This document shows positions 17,410 through 26,490 of a DNA stretch of 57,225 bases, one piece after another. The notes under the pieces are model-generated. The model searched no databases and was not told where the DNA came from. It saw nothing but the letters and a program-made list of their open reading frames with translations. Source of the DNA: Bacillus sp. 123MFChir2 (GTDB lineage: Bacteria > Bacillota > Bacilli > Bacillales > Bacillaceae_G); assembly GCF_000383235.1 (NCBI RefSeq), contig NZ_KB910949.1, forward strand, positions 1-57,225, given 5' to 3'. Made by a program: the position numbers and the translations under genes. Every line of letters starts with the position of its first letter. Positions within the stretch are counted from its first letter, which is position 1.

Positions 17410-17458
17410 ACTGTTAGTAACATATTACTGTCATTGACAGTGATATGTTACTAACAGT
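17410..17458. promoter_or_regulatory. Large palindromic operator of the PadR operon
   Basis: Two 23-base arms (17410-17432 and 17436-17458) match except for one base around an ATT spacer. The inner part contains AACATAT and ATATGTT half-sites of the ATGT/ACAT type used by PadR proteins. There is no T-run. It lies just upstream of a TATGAT -10 candidate for padR. Confidence 0.75.
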
Positions 17459-17825
17459 ATAAAATCAATATAATGTCATGTCAATTCTGAAAATAAATAA
17501 CATGCTTTTTTATCTTTCTGATAACACGAATTCAATTGCAAATACTACCGAAAAATTAACAAAATCAACAGAAGGGAATGCGATGTTATCTTAGTGAAAA
17601 AATGCCAAGAAAAACAAGAGTGATTTAAAGGATAATAAGTTCCTTTATTTTTTGAAGCATAGTATGTAAAAGGCTATGGAAAAGTAGGTGAAAACATGCG
17701 GTTAGGTTCGCAACGTATTATAGGTTTTCCAGGCATAGGGGATTCCCAGGGATAAGATAAGCTATATTTAGTTAGGCAGAGAAGTAAAGGTTAAGTAGAT
17801 TAAATTGAATATGAACCAGGAATGC

Positions 17826-17865
17826 AAAAAGCCTCAATCCATTTAAAAAAGGATTGAGGCTTTTT
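17826..17865. terminator. Bidirectional terminator
   Basis: AAAAAGCCTCAATCC pairs with GGATTGAGGCTTTTT around a 10-base loop. It can end the BclA-like gene on the minus strand. On the plus strand the preceding 350 bp have no clear gene; a possible 19-codon frame opens at 17696 with little support. Confidence 0.8.
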
Positions 17866-17979
17866 GTCTCGTATGATTACGACAACTTCGAACAAGCAAT
17901 CTAATAGTTATTTTGTCGCTTTTATATATTGAATGTGAACCACTTTTTTAAGTATTTATTCTGCTGAACAAATACTTTA

Positions 17980-18417
17980 CTAGTTAAGCTTCTCAATTGT
18001 TAATGATGCAGCGTTAACTTTCTGTCCAGTTAAAATTGGTAGTAACACATCGGTAGTTAATCCTATATTTCTAAGTTGGAGTGTTGAACGTCTAGGAATA
18101 TGGATAATAGCTTGTCCAGTGAGCATCAGACTTGCACCAGTAACTTGTCTTTGTATTCCATAATTAGTAAGTCGCTCACCTACTAAAGAATTATTTAAAA
18201 TTAAACCATATACAGAAGTAGAAGCAGGGCCATCAATTAATAAGATAAATTCGATTTTATAGTCTCCCGCTCTAGGAATAAATAAAGTGTCACTAGGAGG
18301 ATTAAACACTATATGATTTAATGGACCGTTTCTATTAAACTTTATGTTTTCACCTGATCTGACTCCTATAGGATTGCTACCAACAAGTGTAACGTAACCA
18401 TAGGCTGGTTTTGGCAT
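17980..18417 (-). CDS. Stand-alone BclA C-terminal / ExsF-like TNF-fold protein
   Basis: A 145 aa protein without signal peptide or collagen repeats. The pattern FNPPSDTLFIPRAGDYKIEF (about residues 37-56), LILNNSLVGERL and the closing NAASLTIEKLN matches the trimeric C1q/TNF-like domain at the C-terminus of the exosporium glycoprotein BclA and in ExsF/BxpB, where a similar AALTVAQ ending occurs. Such proteins decorate the spore surface or act as tip-anchoring factors. The first Met of the frame is 18435, but ATG 18417 has GAGGAGGTG six bases ahead. It is monocistronic; a sigma-K promoter was not identified. Spore-surface location is inferred from family only. Confidence 0.7.
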   Translation of the reverse strand: MPKPAYGYVTLVGSNPIGVRSGENIKFNRNGPLNHIVFNPPSDTLFIPRAGDYKIEFILLIDGPASTSVYGLILNNSLVGERLTNYGIQRQVTGASLMLTGQAIIHIPRRSTLQLRNIGLTTDVLLPILTGQKVNAASLTIEKLN

Positions 18418-18507
18418 GATTATGCACCTCCTCATTTACTCTTATTATCATTGTATGTGATTGAGAGAGAAGGGAGTGTGTGCTTGTCTAGGAAAAATGA
18501 ATTGTGT

Positions 18508-18687
18508 ATATATAAATACAAATTGAAAAAATGATATAAAAACCACCTTTTTTTAGGGAAGGAGATCAGAGTAACTGGCCATGCATAGCAGCGGTCAGGG
18601 CCTTTTCCTACCACGTGCAAAGTTTAAAACAAAGGTAGAAAGCAAGTAGCGACTTAGATGTTAAAAAGTCACCTTGTATTTATATAT
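18508..18687 (+). repeat. bcr1-type repeat copy E with perfect terminal inverted repeats
   Basis: The ends ATATATAAATACAA (18508-18521) and TTGTATTTATATAT (18674-18687) are exact inverted repeats. Compared with copy K it lacks 26 bp between two AGCG repeats near the middle. It fills most of the 427 bp between its neighbours; 18690-18844 holds nothing recognisable. Confidence 0.88.
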
Positions 18688-18844
18688 TTTTGAACTGCGG
18701 TGAAGAACGATTTTTCGAGTGGAATGTTACAGTGAGAGGACACAGTTGGAATAGCAGGGCCCATAGCTAGAAATTGAAAGATGACAGCGCTAGTTTCGTG
18801 TTGGTAGTTGAAAGATGTCCCTTTAACTGGTACAAACATTATGA

Positions 18845-19234
18845 TCAGATAGCTTTTAATGCTTTCCTTACTTTTTTGGCAAAAGTAAGTGGTTCTTCAA
18901 CAGATTCGATATTAACATAAACTAAGCGTGGGTTATCGAATAACCATTCATTGTGGATAGACGAAACTATTATTTCTTGAGCACGAATTACAGTAATAAA
19001 TGGCTCCACTTCATTTTGTAAAAGTGCTACTCTTCCTAAACATAAAGCTTTGCCACTTAAACTATCTATTGATTCGAATGAGAAAGAAGAAGTCACCCCA
19101 AATCTTTTTTTCAAAATCGTTGCACTTATTTGATCTCGAGATATTGTAGCGACACACTTTCCACCCGCAAATCCCGATTGACCGCCTATAATTTTTGCAA
19201 ACTTACGACAAAGTGTTTCTTCATTGTTTACCAT
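18845..19234 (-). CDS. DUF1259 family protein
   Basis: A 129 aa cytosolic protein, one module of the DUF1259 (LppY/LpqO) family. Segments LGRVALLQNEVEPFITVIRAQEII and SIHNEWLFDNPRLVYVNIES carry the family core, and the C-terminus ends in a helix (LTFAKKVRKALKAI). Many family proteins contain two such modules and are secreted; this one has no signal peptide. The residue pattern with His in SIHNEW is the feature usually noted in the family. ATG 19234 with AAGGTG upstream was chosen over a GTG at 19246. Function unknown. Confidence 0.7.
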   Translation of the reverse strand: MVNNEETLCRKFAKIIGGQSGFAGGKCVATISRDQISATILKKRFGVTSSFSFESIDSLSGKALCLGRVALLQNEVEPFITVIRAQEIIVSSIHNEWLFDNPRLVYVNIESVEEPLTFAKKVRKALKAI

Positions 19235-19533
19235 TTTATTTATCACCTTCTTTACACTTTATTTTGTTTTTTACAATTTTCTTCTTTCTGCTTGAAACCG
19301 TAATGAATGATCTGTAACTAGAAGAGCTGGAACTTCCAGACTTGCCCTTCAGAATATCTTATTAAAATTCAATTAAAGTTGTACAGGCAGTTGTAGTAGG
19401 GAAGTTGTGAATTTATTAAGGATGGTATAAGTTGACCTTAAAGCAACGGGTAGATTTTTTGAAATAGGAATATAACATAAAGTACGTTAGAGTAAATAAA
19501 ATAGAATTAAGTGGCTTAGATAGATAAATGAAG

Positions 19534-19563
19534 AAATCCGGCTCTTGTGAGTCGGATTTTCTT
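19534..19563 (+). terminator. Terminator-like hairpin; region 19235-19723 otherwise without a clear gene
   Basis: AAATCCGGCTC pairs with GAGTCGGATTT (one mismatch), followed by TTCTTT. The plus strand from 19565 to about 19720 reads DGTDTTLPRRLEKRIELAMQ and more without a start, which may be the tail of a lost gene. Nothing else is recognised here. Confidence 0.55.
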
Positions 19564-19723
19564 TAACTTAATTAAGGACGGGACAGATACTACCCTACCA
19601 CGGCGATTAGAGAAGCGGATAGAACTAGCGATGCAACGTGGTTATTTAAATGGTAAAAAGTATTCTTTAATGTATAAAAATTGGTCAATTCCTAAAGAGA
19701 GGATATTATCGTTAAATTCATAC

Positions 19724-22357
19724 TTATATTTTTTTCATTGCTAGAAAAGGTTTTACACGCACGGCTACTTCTCCAGGAATAAGAGCGCCGAGCATTCCTA
19801 CCGTAATTGGGATAATAATCGTGATAGACATTATTGGCAATGATTCTAGTGGAAAAATGCCATACATTGCATAAACGCCGATAATAGAGAACATGAAGCC
19901 AAGCAATCCTGCCAAAAAGCCAAGAAGGGCTCCTTCCAATACGACGAGAAGTCGGACTGAACTGTTCGTCCACCCAATTGACTTTAACACTGAAATTTCT
20001 GGTTTGCGCTCCGAAATATTTTGCCATAGCATTTCTGCAGTTGTTACAACCGCTACACAAATTGCAATACCCATTGTAATATAATGCGTGCTATCTACCT
20101 TCATGGCTACATACTGACCGAGCCAAGACGTATATAGAATCCCCTTTAGACGAAAGGTTACAAATAAGTAAAAGGAGAGTAGTGTCGTCGGTAATGCAAT
20201 AGATAGAATAGATAATATATTTCGCTGCCATTTTGCCAATACTTGATTTCCAACCATCATGAACATGTTCGTTGTACGCATCCATCGTTTTGTTTTTGTG
20301 GAAATTTCTCCTTGGCGCATCGTCTCGTAGGGAGTGATTTTTGTTAACAAAAAGGCTGGAATTAAGGTGCCAAGTAGGTAAATTAATATACTACAAATTG
20401 CAATCAGTAATAACTTCCCAATCAGAAATGTTCCCGTTTGTAAATACATGATGCCTTCTACGACACAAGAAACAAGGATGACGATGCTACATAAAATTGC
20501 AGATTCAAAAAACAGCATCTTTATCAAATGCTTTGCTTGCCAACCAAGGGCTAACAATACTGCCATTTCTTTGCGCCTTGCGAGCAAAGAAACTATATTT
20601 GTCGCTAGAACATACAAAATCGCAACTCCAATTAAGACAATCAATACCCCAGAATATCCAAGGGTTGTTTCTTTTAAAATTGTAATCGCAGCTCCTAAGT
20701 TAATCCAAGGCTGCTCCATCCATCCAAGTGTTTTTCCTTCTTTTTTTACTTCTATTAGAACAGGCTGCGGTGAAGATCCGCGCGTAATATCTGTTACAAG
20801 TCCTGTAGCTTCTTCAATCTGTTTTGCTACTGCTTCTAGCTTTTTTTGCGAACTCTCGTTGAAACTTTCAACACCTTTCACTTTCAAGCGAATCGCAGAA
20901 ATGGCATTATCACCCATCACCGTTTGGGAGGCTTGAATCGTCGTCAGCATATTGGGTGGATTCGTGAGTAGTCCAGCAGGATGACCAATTCCTGTAATGT
21001 CACGTGCAGGATTGATTGGGAGATTATTCTCATCTAATACTAAACTCGCTTTGGCTGGTCGATACGTTTCAAGCGGGAGTTCATTTAATGGATCCTTCGA
21101 AACGGATAATTCACTAGGGTTATAAAAACCAACAACTCGGTACGTAATTGCAGGGAATATAGGCACTTTGCTCTCATCGACTGTATGTTTAGTAAATTCT
21201 ATTGCCCGAAATCCACTCTTTGGTATGTAACCATCTATCATATCGTCTTGCATTTTACTAAGTGGGTGTTCTTCAATTTGAAAAGCCTTTTCCCACTGTT
21301 CTTGGTAAGGACTTTTTGTTTCTTTGTAAGACAACGGTGTTGGCTTAAATACGATATGAGATTCCTCGAACACTTTAGCATTCTTTTTTGAATCCACTTG
21401 ACTCGTTGATCCTGTCTCTGGATTCATTCCAAAAATAGAACTGTAATATACTTCTTCTACTTCTTTACTTGTTGTTGAAGTTTCTTCAATTTGTTTCCCT
21501 TTTGCTTGTGCTAAAGAGGAATCATCTTCTTTTCTGTCTTTGGTAGATTTTATTTGTTCGATTGTTTGTTGTTGCTGCTCTTTCGTTTCAAACGGAAGAG
21601 ACAATTTTTCCAATGTTGTTGTTTGTTTACTATTGCTAAAGCTAGCTGCGTTTATAATGATAGGAATCTCGATATGATCTTGCACTTCAGTTCGTCTTAA
21701 CAATTTTGGCGCATCTTCTTTATCAAAATAGCGACTTTGAGGTAGAGAAGCTGTTACTTTATCTAAGCCAACAAGTTTCGCTTCTTGTTCAGGATCTATT
21801 CCGACAATTAACATCGGATCAGAGAATCCTTTTCCACGATCATATACATTATCACATGTAAATTGTGCATCTGTTGTTTCTTTTCCTTGAATACAATAGT
21901 TCGTCGATTCATTCATAACAGTTTGTTGTAAACCATTATTTTGAGCCCTCTTCGTATGGACACGATATATCCCCGGTTCTAACTTAGGTTCATTACTTTC
22001 ATTTTTCCAAAACGCTCCGATATACCCATAACCCATTACCGCGATAGGGGCTGCCACATCAATTTCTTGCATCTTTTGAATCGTTTCATATTGTGCCTGC
22101 GTAATCCCGCCCGCAATTCCGTTTAAATAGTTTGGTTCTAATAAATTTTGGACGTCTTTCTTTGTTCCGGCTGGGCGTACTACAATATCATACGCACTCG
22201 ACCATTTTTTTCCTAATGTTTCTTCAACTGTTCCTTGGTTTGTCTCTGTTAACCCTAATAAATAATTCAGTCCAGAACTCATTAAAAGTACACCAATTAA
22301 CAGGAGAAGAAAGCGCTCTTTTTGTCGTTTCCAATTATTCCATATTAAGCGAAGCAC
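19724..22357 (-). CDS. ABC transporter permease, MacB/FtsX type
   Basis: An 877 aa protein with an N-terminal membrane anchor (residues 12-33), a very large extracytoplasmic region (about 34-540) containing a Gln/Glu/Ser/Thr-rich hydrophilic segment, then seven or so C-terminal helices forming two FtsX modules (IVSLLARRKEMAVLLALGWQ and the later ISERKPEISVLKSIGWTNSSV). The RRKEMAVLLALGW and RKPEISVLKSIGW loops are the coupling helices that contact the ATPase. It overlaps the ATPase gene by 13 bp. Such exporters move peptides or lipoproteins or release them from the membrane. It ends with no clear terminator before 19720. Confidence 0.85.
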   Translation of the reverse strand: MLRLIWNNWKRQKERFLLLLIGVLLMSSGLNYLLGLTETNQGTVEETLGKKWSSAYDIVVRPAGTKKDVQNLLEPNYLNGIAGGITQAQYETIQKMQEIDVAAPIAVMGYGYIGAFWKNESNEPKLEPGIYRVHTKRAQNNGLQQTVMNESTNYCIQGKETTDAQFTCDNVYDRGKGFSDPMLIVGIDPEQEAKLVGLDKVTASLPQSRYFDKEDAPKLLRRTEVQDHIEIPIIINAASFSNSKQTTTLEKLSLPFETKEQQQQTIEQIKSTKDRKEDDSSLAQAKGKQIEETSTTSKEVEEVYYSSIFGMNPETGSTSQVDSKKNAKVFEESHIVFKPTPLSYKETKSPYQEQWEKAFQIEEHPLSKMQDDMIDGYIPKSGFRAIEFTKHTVDESKVPIFPAITYRVVGFYNPSELSVSKDPLNELPLETYRPAKASLVLDENNLPINPARDITGIGHPAGLLTNPPNMLTTIQASQTVMGDNAISAIRLKVKGVESFNESSQKKLEAVAKQIEEATGLVTDITRGSSPQPVLIEVKKEGKTLGWMEQPWINLGAAITILKETTLGYSGVLIVLIGVAILYVLATNIVSLLARRKEMAVLLALGWQAKHLIKMLFFESAILCSIVILVSCVVEGIMYLQTGTFLIGKLLLIAICSILIYLLGTLIPAFLLTKITPYETMRQGEISTKTKRWMRTTNMFMMVGNQVLAKWQRNILSILSIALPTTLLSFYLFVTFRLKGILYTSWLGQYVAMKVDSTHYITMGIAICVAVVTTAEMLWQNISERKPEISVLKSIGWTNSSVRLLVVLEGALLGFLAGLLGFMFSIIGVYAMYGIFPLESLPIMSITIIIPITVGMLGALIPGEVAVRVKPFLAMKKI

Positions 22358-23046
22358 GGTACTTCCCCCTGACTGTCACGGATGATATAACCATCTTTCA
22401 TTTCAATCACCCGATCCGCCTCCGCAGCCAAGCTTAAGTCATGCGTAACAAATAATACACTACAGCCTTTTTCTTTATTTAGCTGCTGGATCAACTCGAA
22501 AACAATTTTACCGTTCTCTGTATCCAAATTTCCTGTCGGTTCATCAGCTAGAATCCAACTCGGTTCGTTCACTAATGCCCGAGCAATTGCAACGCGCTGT
22601 TGTTGTCCTCCAGATAATTGGGACGGTAAAGCATGTAATTTATTAGCTAAGCCCACTTGTTCTAACAATTGAATAGCGCGTTCCTTTTTAGCAAACGAAA
22701 CACTCCGTGAAAATAAAGGTGCCATTACATTTTCAAGCGCGGTTAACGTCGGCAGCAAATAAAACTGTTGAAAAATAAAACCGATTGCCTCAAAGCGAAA
22801 ATTAGCCAGTTGCTTCGCATTCATTTTTGTAATGTCTTGGTCTCCGTACAAAATCTCTCCCGCTGTTGGTTGATCTAATGTGCCAATTAAACTTAATAAA
22901 GTAGATTTTCCTGATCCTGAAGGTCCAACGATGGAAGTAAACTTCTTTTTTTCAATGGTTAAGTTTAAATTATGTAATACCGGCGTTATAACGCCATCTC
23001 CTGTAAATTGTTTTTGAACGTTTTTGAGTTGAATTGATTGGTTCAT
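22345..23046 (-). CDS. ABC transporter ATP-binding protein, LolD/MacB type
   Basis: A 233 aa ATPase with Walker A GPSGSGKST at residues 41-49, the Q-loop in FIFQQFYLLP, the signature [15 protein letters not shown] and Walker B WILADEPTGNLD, followed by VLFVTHDLSLA. The ADEPTGNLD sequence is characteristic of the MacB/LolD/FtsE subfamily that pairs with FtsX-type permeases such as the next gene. AAGGAAG precedes the ATG. It is the first gene of a two-gene operon; upstream on the minus strand TATACT may be a -10 box near 23125. Confidence 0.93.
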   Translation of the reverse strand: MNQSIQLKNVQKQFTGDGVITPVLHNLNLTIEKKKFTSIVGPSGSGKSTLLSLIGTLDQPTAGEILYGDQDITKMNAKQLANFRFEAIGFIFQQFYLLPTLTALENVMAPLFSRSVSFAKKERAIQLLEQVGLANKLHALPSQLSGGQQQRVAIARALVNEPSWILADEPTGNLDTENGKIVFELIQQLNKEKGCSVLFVTHDLSLAAEADRVIEMKDGYIIRDSQGEVPCFA

Positions 23047-23202
23047 ATAATACTTCCTTTCTATGTCAAACGGTTGCTAAAAACTAATTTTCATATAAAC
23101 CTTGAGGCTAGTTCAATGCACAAGTATAGCAAGTGCCATTGGAAGTTTTACGTCAGGTCCCTGAATATGATTGACGTGCTGTAGTTTAATAACAATAGTT
23201 AA

Positions 23203-24141
23203 TTAAAAATTCAGAATAGAGTAATTGTGTTCAATCCTTATTCTAAAGTGGTTCATTATTCGTATTTGGTCTTCAGTTAACCTCTCTTTATTCCAGTACA
23301 TATGCATTAAATTATATTCAAAAATTTCCTTTAACTTAATAAATAGAGAAAGTTTTCCTAACATCTCTGGAGATATATCATTTTCCTCTTGATATCCGTC
23401 GATTATTGCTTTCGTAATAGAACGCCCATAGTCAACTATGTTGCCATTCCCTACAAACGAATACTCCAACGCACTATATATCGGAACAGCCAAATCAAAT
23501 ATATAATAATGTTTTTCACAATCTTGAAAATCAACCATTGTCAATTTCGAATCACTATCTACTAATATATTTTCTAACCATAAATCCCCATGTAGTAAAC
23601 CATATGTAGAATGACATTTTGGCAAATTTTTAATTGTAGATAAAACATTATGTGCAATTTCTCTAATCGTACTTTCTTCTTTAGGGATATATTTATAAAA
23701 ATCATATTCCTCATTATCATGCCAATCGTTAATATATTTAGTCGGCATTATACTTTCAAATTTCCTTGATAAACGATGTAATCTACCAATTTGCCGACCT
23801 AATTCTTTTAATACATTGGCATTCCATTGACTTCTTGGTAAGTGTACACCGGAAGCTGTATTATATAAAACAGTTAAAACGTCCTTATCAAGTGTTATCT
23901 TTTCTACTAAATTACCGTTTAAAGAAGATATGGCAGGTGAGACTCCAAATCCTTCATTATATAAAAAGTTTGTATATGTAACCTCTTCTAACTGTTCATC
24001 ATATGTTTTATAGTTTGTTATTCTAGCGAAGAAATCACCTTGTTTTGCAGTACACCGATACATTTCATTTGTTACTGATTCAACTTTAATAAAATTCACT
24101 GGATATATTTCGTTAAGTAATTCAAGTATCTTTTGTTCCAT
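23203..24141 (-). CDS. Aminoglycoside phosphotransferase (APH) family kinase-like protein
   Basis: A soluble 312 aa protein with the APH/choline-kinase fold. Catalytic loop LLHGDLWLENILVDSDSKL lies near residues 181-199, with the Asp of HGDLW and the Asn of EN as expected, and VDFQDC follows as the metal-binding DFG equivalent. The N-terminal lobe has CTAKQGDFFARITN where the ATP-binding lysine is replaced or displaced, as in some family members. Related proteins phosphorylate small hydroxylated compounds such as homoserine, fructosamine or antibiotics; nothing here points to a specific substrate. GGAGGAATT precedes the ATG. Confidence 0.8.
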   Translation of the reverse strand: MEQKILELLNEIYPVNFIKVESVTNEMYRCTAKQGDFFARITNYKTYDEQLEEVTYTNFLYNEGFGVSPAISSLNGNLVEKITLDKDVLTVLYNTASGVHLPRSQWNANVLKELGRQIGRLHRLSRKFESIMPTKYINDWHDNEEYDFYKYIPKEESTIREIAHNVLSTIKNLPKCHSTYGLLHGDLWLENILVDSDSKLTMVDFQDCEKHYYIFDLAVPIYSALEYSFVGNGNIVDYGRSITKAIIDGYQEENDISPEMLGKLSLFIKLKEIFEYNLMHMYWNKERLTEDQIRIMNHFRIRIEHNYSILNF

Positions 24142-24232
24142 ATACGTTTTAATTCCTCCAATTCATCTAGCTTCAAAAAAACCTCATTCATACTTAATAG
24201 TATATCGAATGTGGTTAATTTTTCCATAAAAA

Positions 24233-24261
24233 TTTACAAAATATGCTGTATATTTTGTAAA
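24233..24261. other. AT-rich perfect inverted repeat
   Basis: TTTACAAAATAT and ATATTTTGTAAA flank GCTGT. It lies between the APH gene and the decayed integrase region. It could be an operator or a weak terminator; the 24142-24480 gap has no other feature besides one copy of a 15 bp direct repeat. Confidence 0.35.
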
Positions 24262-24356
24262 TACTAGACCACCCCATATATAGGCCCTCGTCCCCTGTGC
24301 TGCTCTCATGCCTCACTCATATGTTTTGAGTTATGATTGATAGTTTCCATAAAAAA

Positions 24357-24715
24357 AGTGTCATAACTTAAGTGCTACGGAACTGTTTAGCACAAGAAGG
24401 AGAATAAATAAAAACATCCAATCCTTAAAGAGAGTGGTGAATTTTTGAAAATATCATAAAGAATTTAGGTGCTAAATTTATTGAAAACATTATTTGGTAT
24501 ATTTCTTTTTTTATTGGGAAGCTTTTTGATTAGTTTAACAGTTGATAGTCTTGGGGACATAGGCAACACCCTAATGAAAATAATAGGAATTGTATGTGTT
24601 GCATTAGGAATCAAAACAGCAATAAAAAAGCATAATAAATGAAACTAAACTCAATTACTCAAGAACAGGACTGTCAATAGATGGTCTTTTTTTCGGTTTA
24701 AGTGTCATAACTTAA
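24357..24715. repeat. 15 bp direct repeats AGTGTCATAACTTAA flanking a small gene
   Basis: Identical 15-mers lie at 24357-24371 and 24701-24715, 344 bp apart, with the small membrane protein gene between them and the integrase remnant right after the second. They may be remains of an insertion or attachment event. Confidence 0.5.
24481..24642 (+). CDS. Small two-helix membrane protein, TTG start
   Basis: A 53 aa frame beginning at TTG: LKTLFGIFLFLLGSFLISLT, a short polar turn with VDSLGDIGNTL, then MKIIGIVCVALGIKTAI and a basic tail KKHNK. The pattern of two hydrophobic helices with a lysine-rich C-terminus looks like a genuine Bacillus small membrane protein. AGGTG lies about nine bases upstream of the TTG. 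It sits between 15 bp direct repeats inside a decayed integrative element. No family name is recognised. Confidence 0.5.
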   Translation: MKTLFGIFLFLLGSFLISLTVDSLGDIGNTLMKIIGIVCVALGIKTAIKKHNK

Positions 24716-25446
24716 TAGATTTGGAGCTAATTCCTAAAGGTGTTGCAGCTAAGAATAAATTGTCTAAAGCTGATAAAGAAGAATTAACGGTGTGGAACGA
24801 ACAGGAAGTACAGTTGTTCTTAAAAGCTGCGAAGGAAAGCAGGTATTCTATTGTCTTTCATATGGCTCTTGTAACTGGAATGCGACAAGGTGAATTGCTA
24901 GGGTTACGGTAGAAAGATGTTGATTTAGAAAAGGGACATTTAACCATTAGCCAAACATTAAGCCATGATGGGAAGTCGTTTTTGCTTGAAGGAAAGACGA
25001 AATCAAGTTTAAGAAAGATACTATTGCCTGCATCAACAATAGCAAAGCTAAAGAAACATAGAGCAGTCGTATTAAAAGAGAAGCTGAGTCAAGGTGAGGA
25101 ATACCAAGATAATGACTTGGTGATGTGTACTCTTTCTGGAAAGCCAATCAATCCTGCTACTGTTAGAAGAAGTTTAAACGCTTTGATTGAGAAAGCGGCT
25201 GTGCCAAAGATTAGGTTTCATGATTTACGTTATACACATGCAACTCTACTACTAGCTAAAGATGTGAATGTGATTTCTGGGCGTTTAGAACGTAGTAACA
25301 TCAAAATTACATTAGACACTTATTTACATGTACTGCTAACGATGCAAGAGGATGCAGTTAACAAAATAGAAGAGACTGATTTTGCGGAGTATGAGAGTAC
25401 ACAAATAAAAACCGCATCAAACGTTAATTTGACACGGTTTCTATAA
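24716..25446 (+). pseudogene. Phage-type tyrosine integrase, decayed
   Basis: One reading frame gives the middle and C-terminal parts of an Int/XerC-like integrase: NEQEVQLFLKAAKE, HMALVTGMRQGELLGLR (containing the first catalytic Arg), then an in-frame TAG at 24910 where the family has Trp (GLRWKDVDLEKG), then KSSLRKILLP, KIRFHDLRYTHATLLL and TLDTYLHVL with the tyrosine. The N-terminal arm-binding and SAM-like domains are missing. HDLRH has become HDLRY and the usual RLGHS is RLERS, so the active site is damaged too. It ends three bases from the 3' end of tRNA-Val, a classic integration site. Confidence 0.85.
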
Positions 25447-25449
25447 CTA

Positions 25450-25522
25450 TGATCCCGACTGGGTTCGAACCAGCGACCTCCACCCTGTCAAGGTGGCGCT
25501 CTCCCTGCTGAGCTACGGGATC
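25450..25522 (-). tRNA. tRNA-Val (anticodon GAC)
   Basis: On the minus strand GATCCCG pairs with CGGGATC as the acceptor stem, GCTC/GAGC form the D stem, CCACC TTGACAG GGTGG the anticodon arm with GAC, and GCTGG TTCGAAC CCAGT the T arm. Discriminator A is followed by TAG, so CCA is not encoded. It stands alone, outside the usual rRNA-linked tRNA clusters. Confidence 0.92.
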
Positions 25523-25755
25523 ATGATAAATGGTGATGGATAAACATCTTTGTTATTTTATGGTTTCTATTATAAATGAAATGATGTAAACTCTACAAGA
25601 CTTTTTATTTGAAAATTTCAAATAAAAACCAAAAGGGTGCTGCTTTTCATTTTACTTCATTATATATGTTCTACACAATAAGGTAGGAAAAGGTATATTC
25701 TAGAAAATATGATATGATGGAAATCAATAGGATACGGATGTATAGGGGGAGCATG

Positions 25756-26313
25756 ATGTTTAAAAAGGGGATTGTATTTGTTGTTGGCAGCCTTGTTTTA
25801 GTAGGAGTCATATTTGGCGGCTTGAAGTTGTTTTATAAAACAGATCAACAAGAAAGTAAAATTGAGAAGGCTGAACAAATAAAAGAAGAGGATCTATTAA
25901 AGAATGTTCCGCACAAAATAACAGCGATACATAGTGATTTAAATAATATAACAGGCTGGGAGAAGTATGAAAAATATGAAGATGTGAACAGTCCGTCATG
26001 GGAAGATTCTAAAAGTTCTTTTGAGTTAATTGCTGTTACGCTGAAGGAAGCTGCTTCTTTGTCTGAGGGTGGGTTGAAGGAGGATTTGGAACGAGCTGAG
26101 AAGTTACAAGATATTGCAGTGAAACATCATGATACTGAGGCTTTAAGATATGCTCATCGTATTGTTCATGACCTTGATATTAAAATAAATGAATTGGACG
26201 TGAAGGATGTTAAGGTTTTTAATAGTGCAAGGGCTGGAGCGGGGAATGGTAGCGAAGTGCCTGTTTACGATGAATATATTAAACAGCACGGCAAATATAT
26301 AGATGCAAATTGA
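25756..26313 (+). CDS. Hypothetical membrane-anchored protein, C-terminus rewritten by bcr1
   Basis: About 185 aa with an N-terminal anchor (KGIVFVVGSLVLVGVIFGGL) and an extracellular, mostly helical, charged domain containing HKITAIHSDLNNITGWEKYE and EALRYAHRIVHDLDIKINEL. I do not recognise a named family. ATG 25756 was chosen because GGGGGA is five bases upstream; an earlier ATG at 25714 lacks a site. The last six residues (YIDAN after GK) and the stop codon are encoded by bcr1 copy F, so the repeat has inserted at the end of the gene and replaced the original terminus. Confidence 0.6.
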   Translation: MFKKGIVFVVGSLVLVGVIFGGLKLFYKTDQQESKIEKAEQIKEEDLLKNVPHKITAIHSDLNNITGWEKYEKYEDVNSPSWEDSKSSFELIAVTLKEAASLSEGGLKEDLERAEKLQDIAVKHHDTEALRYAHRIVHDLDIKINELDVKDVKVFNSARAGAGNGSEVPVYDEYIKQHGKYIDAN

Positions 26314-26490
26314 AAAACTAACATAAAAACCCTTTTCTTTTTCGGTGGGCGAGAGCAACTGGCCATGCATAGAATCGGTTAGGACCTATTTCTGCCACAT
26401 GCGCAGCGAAAACCAAAAAGGGAAAACAAGTGCAGGTTCCTTTTTTTATAGTAGCAATCTATATGTAAAAAAATAAATTGGATTTATATA
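26294..26490 (+). repeat. bcr1-type repeat copy F
   Basis: Left end ATATATAGATGCAAATTG, core GAGAGCAACTGGCCATGCAT, right end GGATTTATATA. It is the closest relative of copy D. Together with AT-rich sequence to 26660 it fills the 350 bp before the next gene. Confidence 0.9.

Noticed and set aside
17410-17458. Palindrome considered as a terminator
   Set aside because: There is no T-run on either side and it lies upstream of padR, which fits an operator better.
17696-17755. 19-codon frame MRLGSQRIIGFPGIGDSQG
   Set aside because: Short, with only a weak AGGTG upstream and no known relatives that I can name. It could be a peptide gene, but support is too thin to list.
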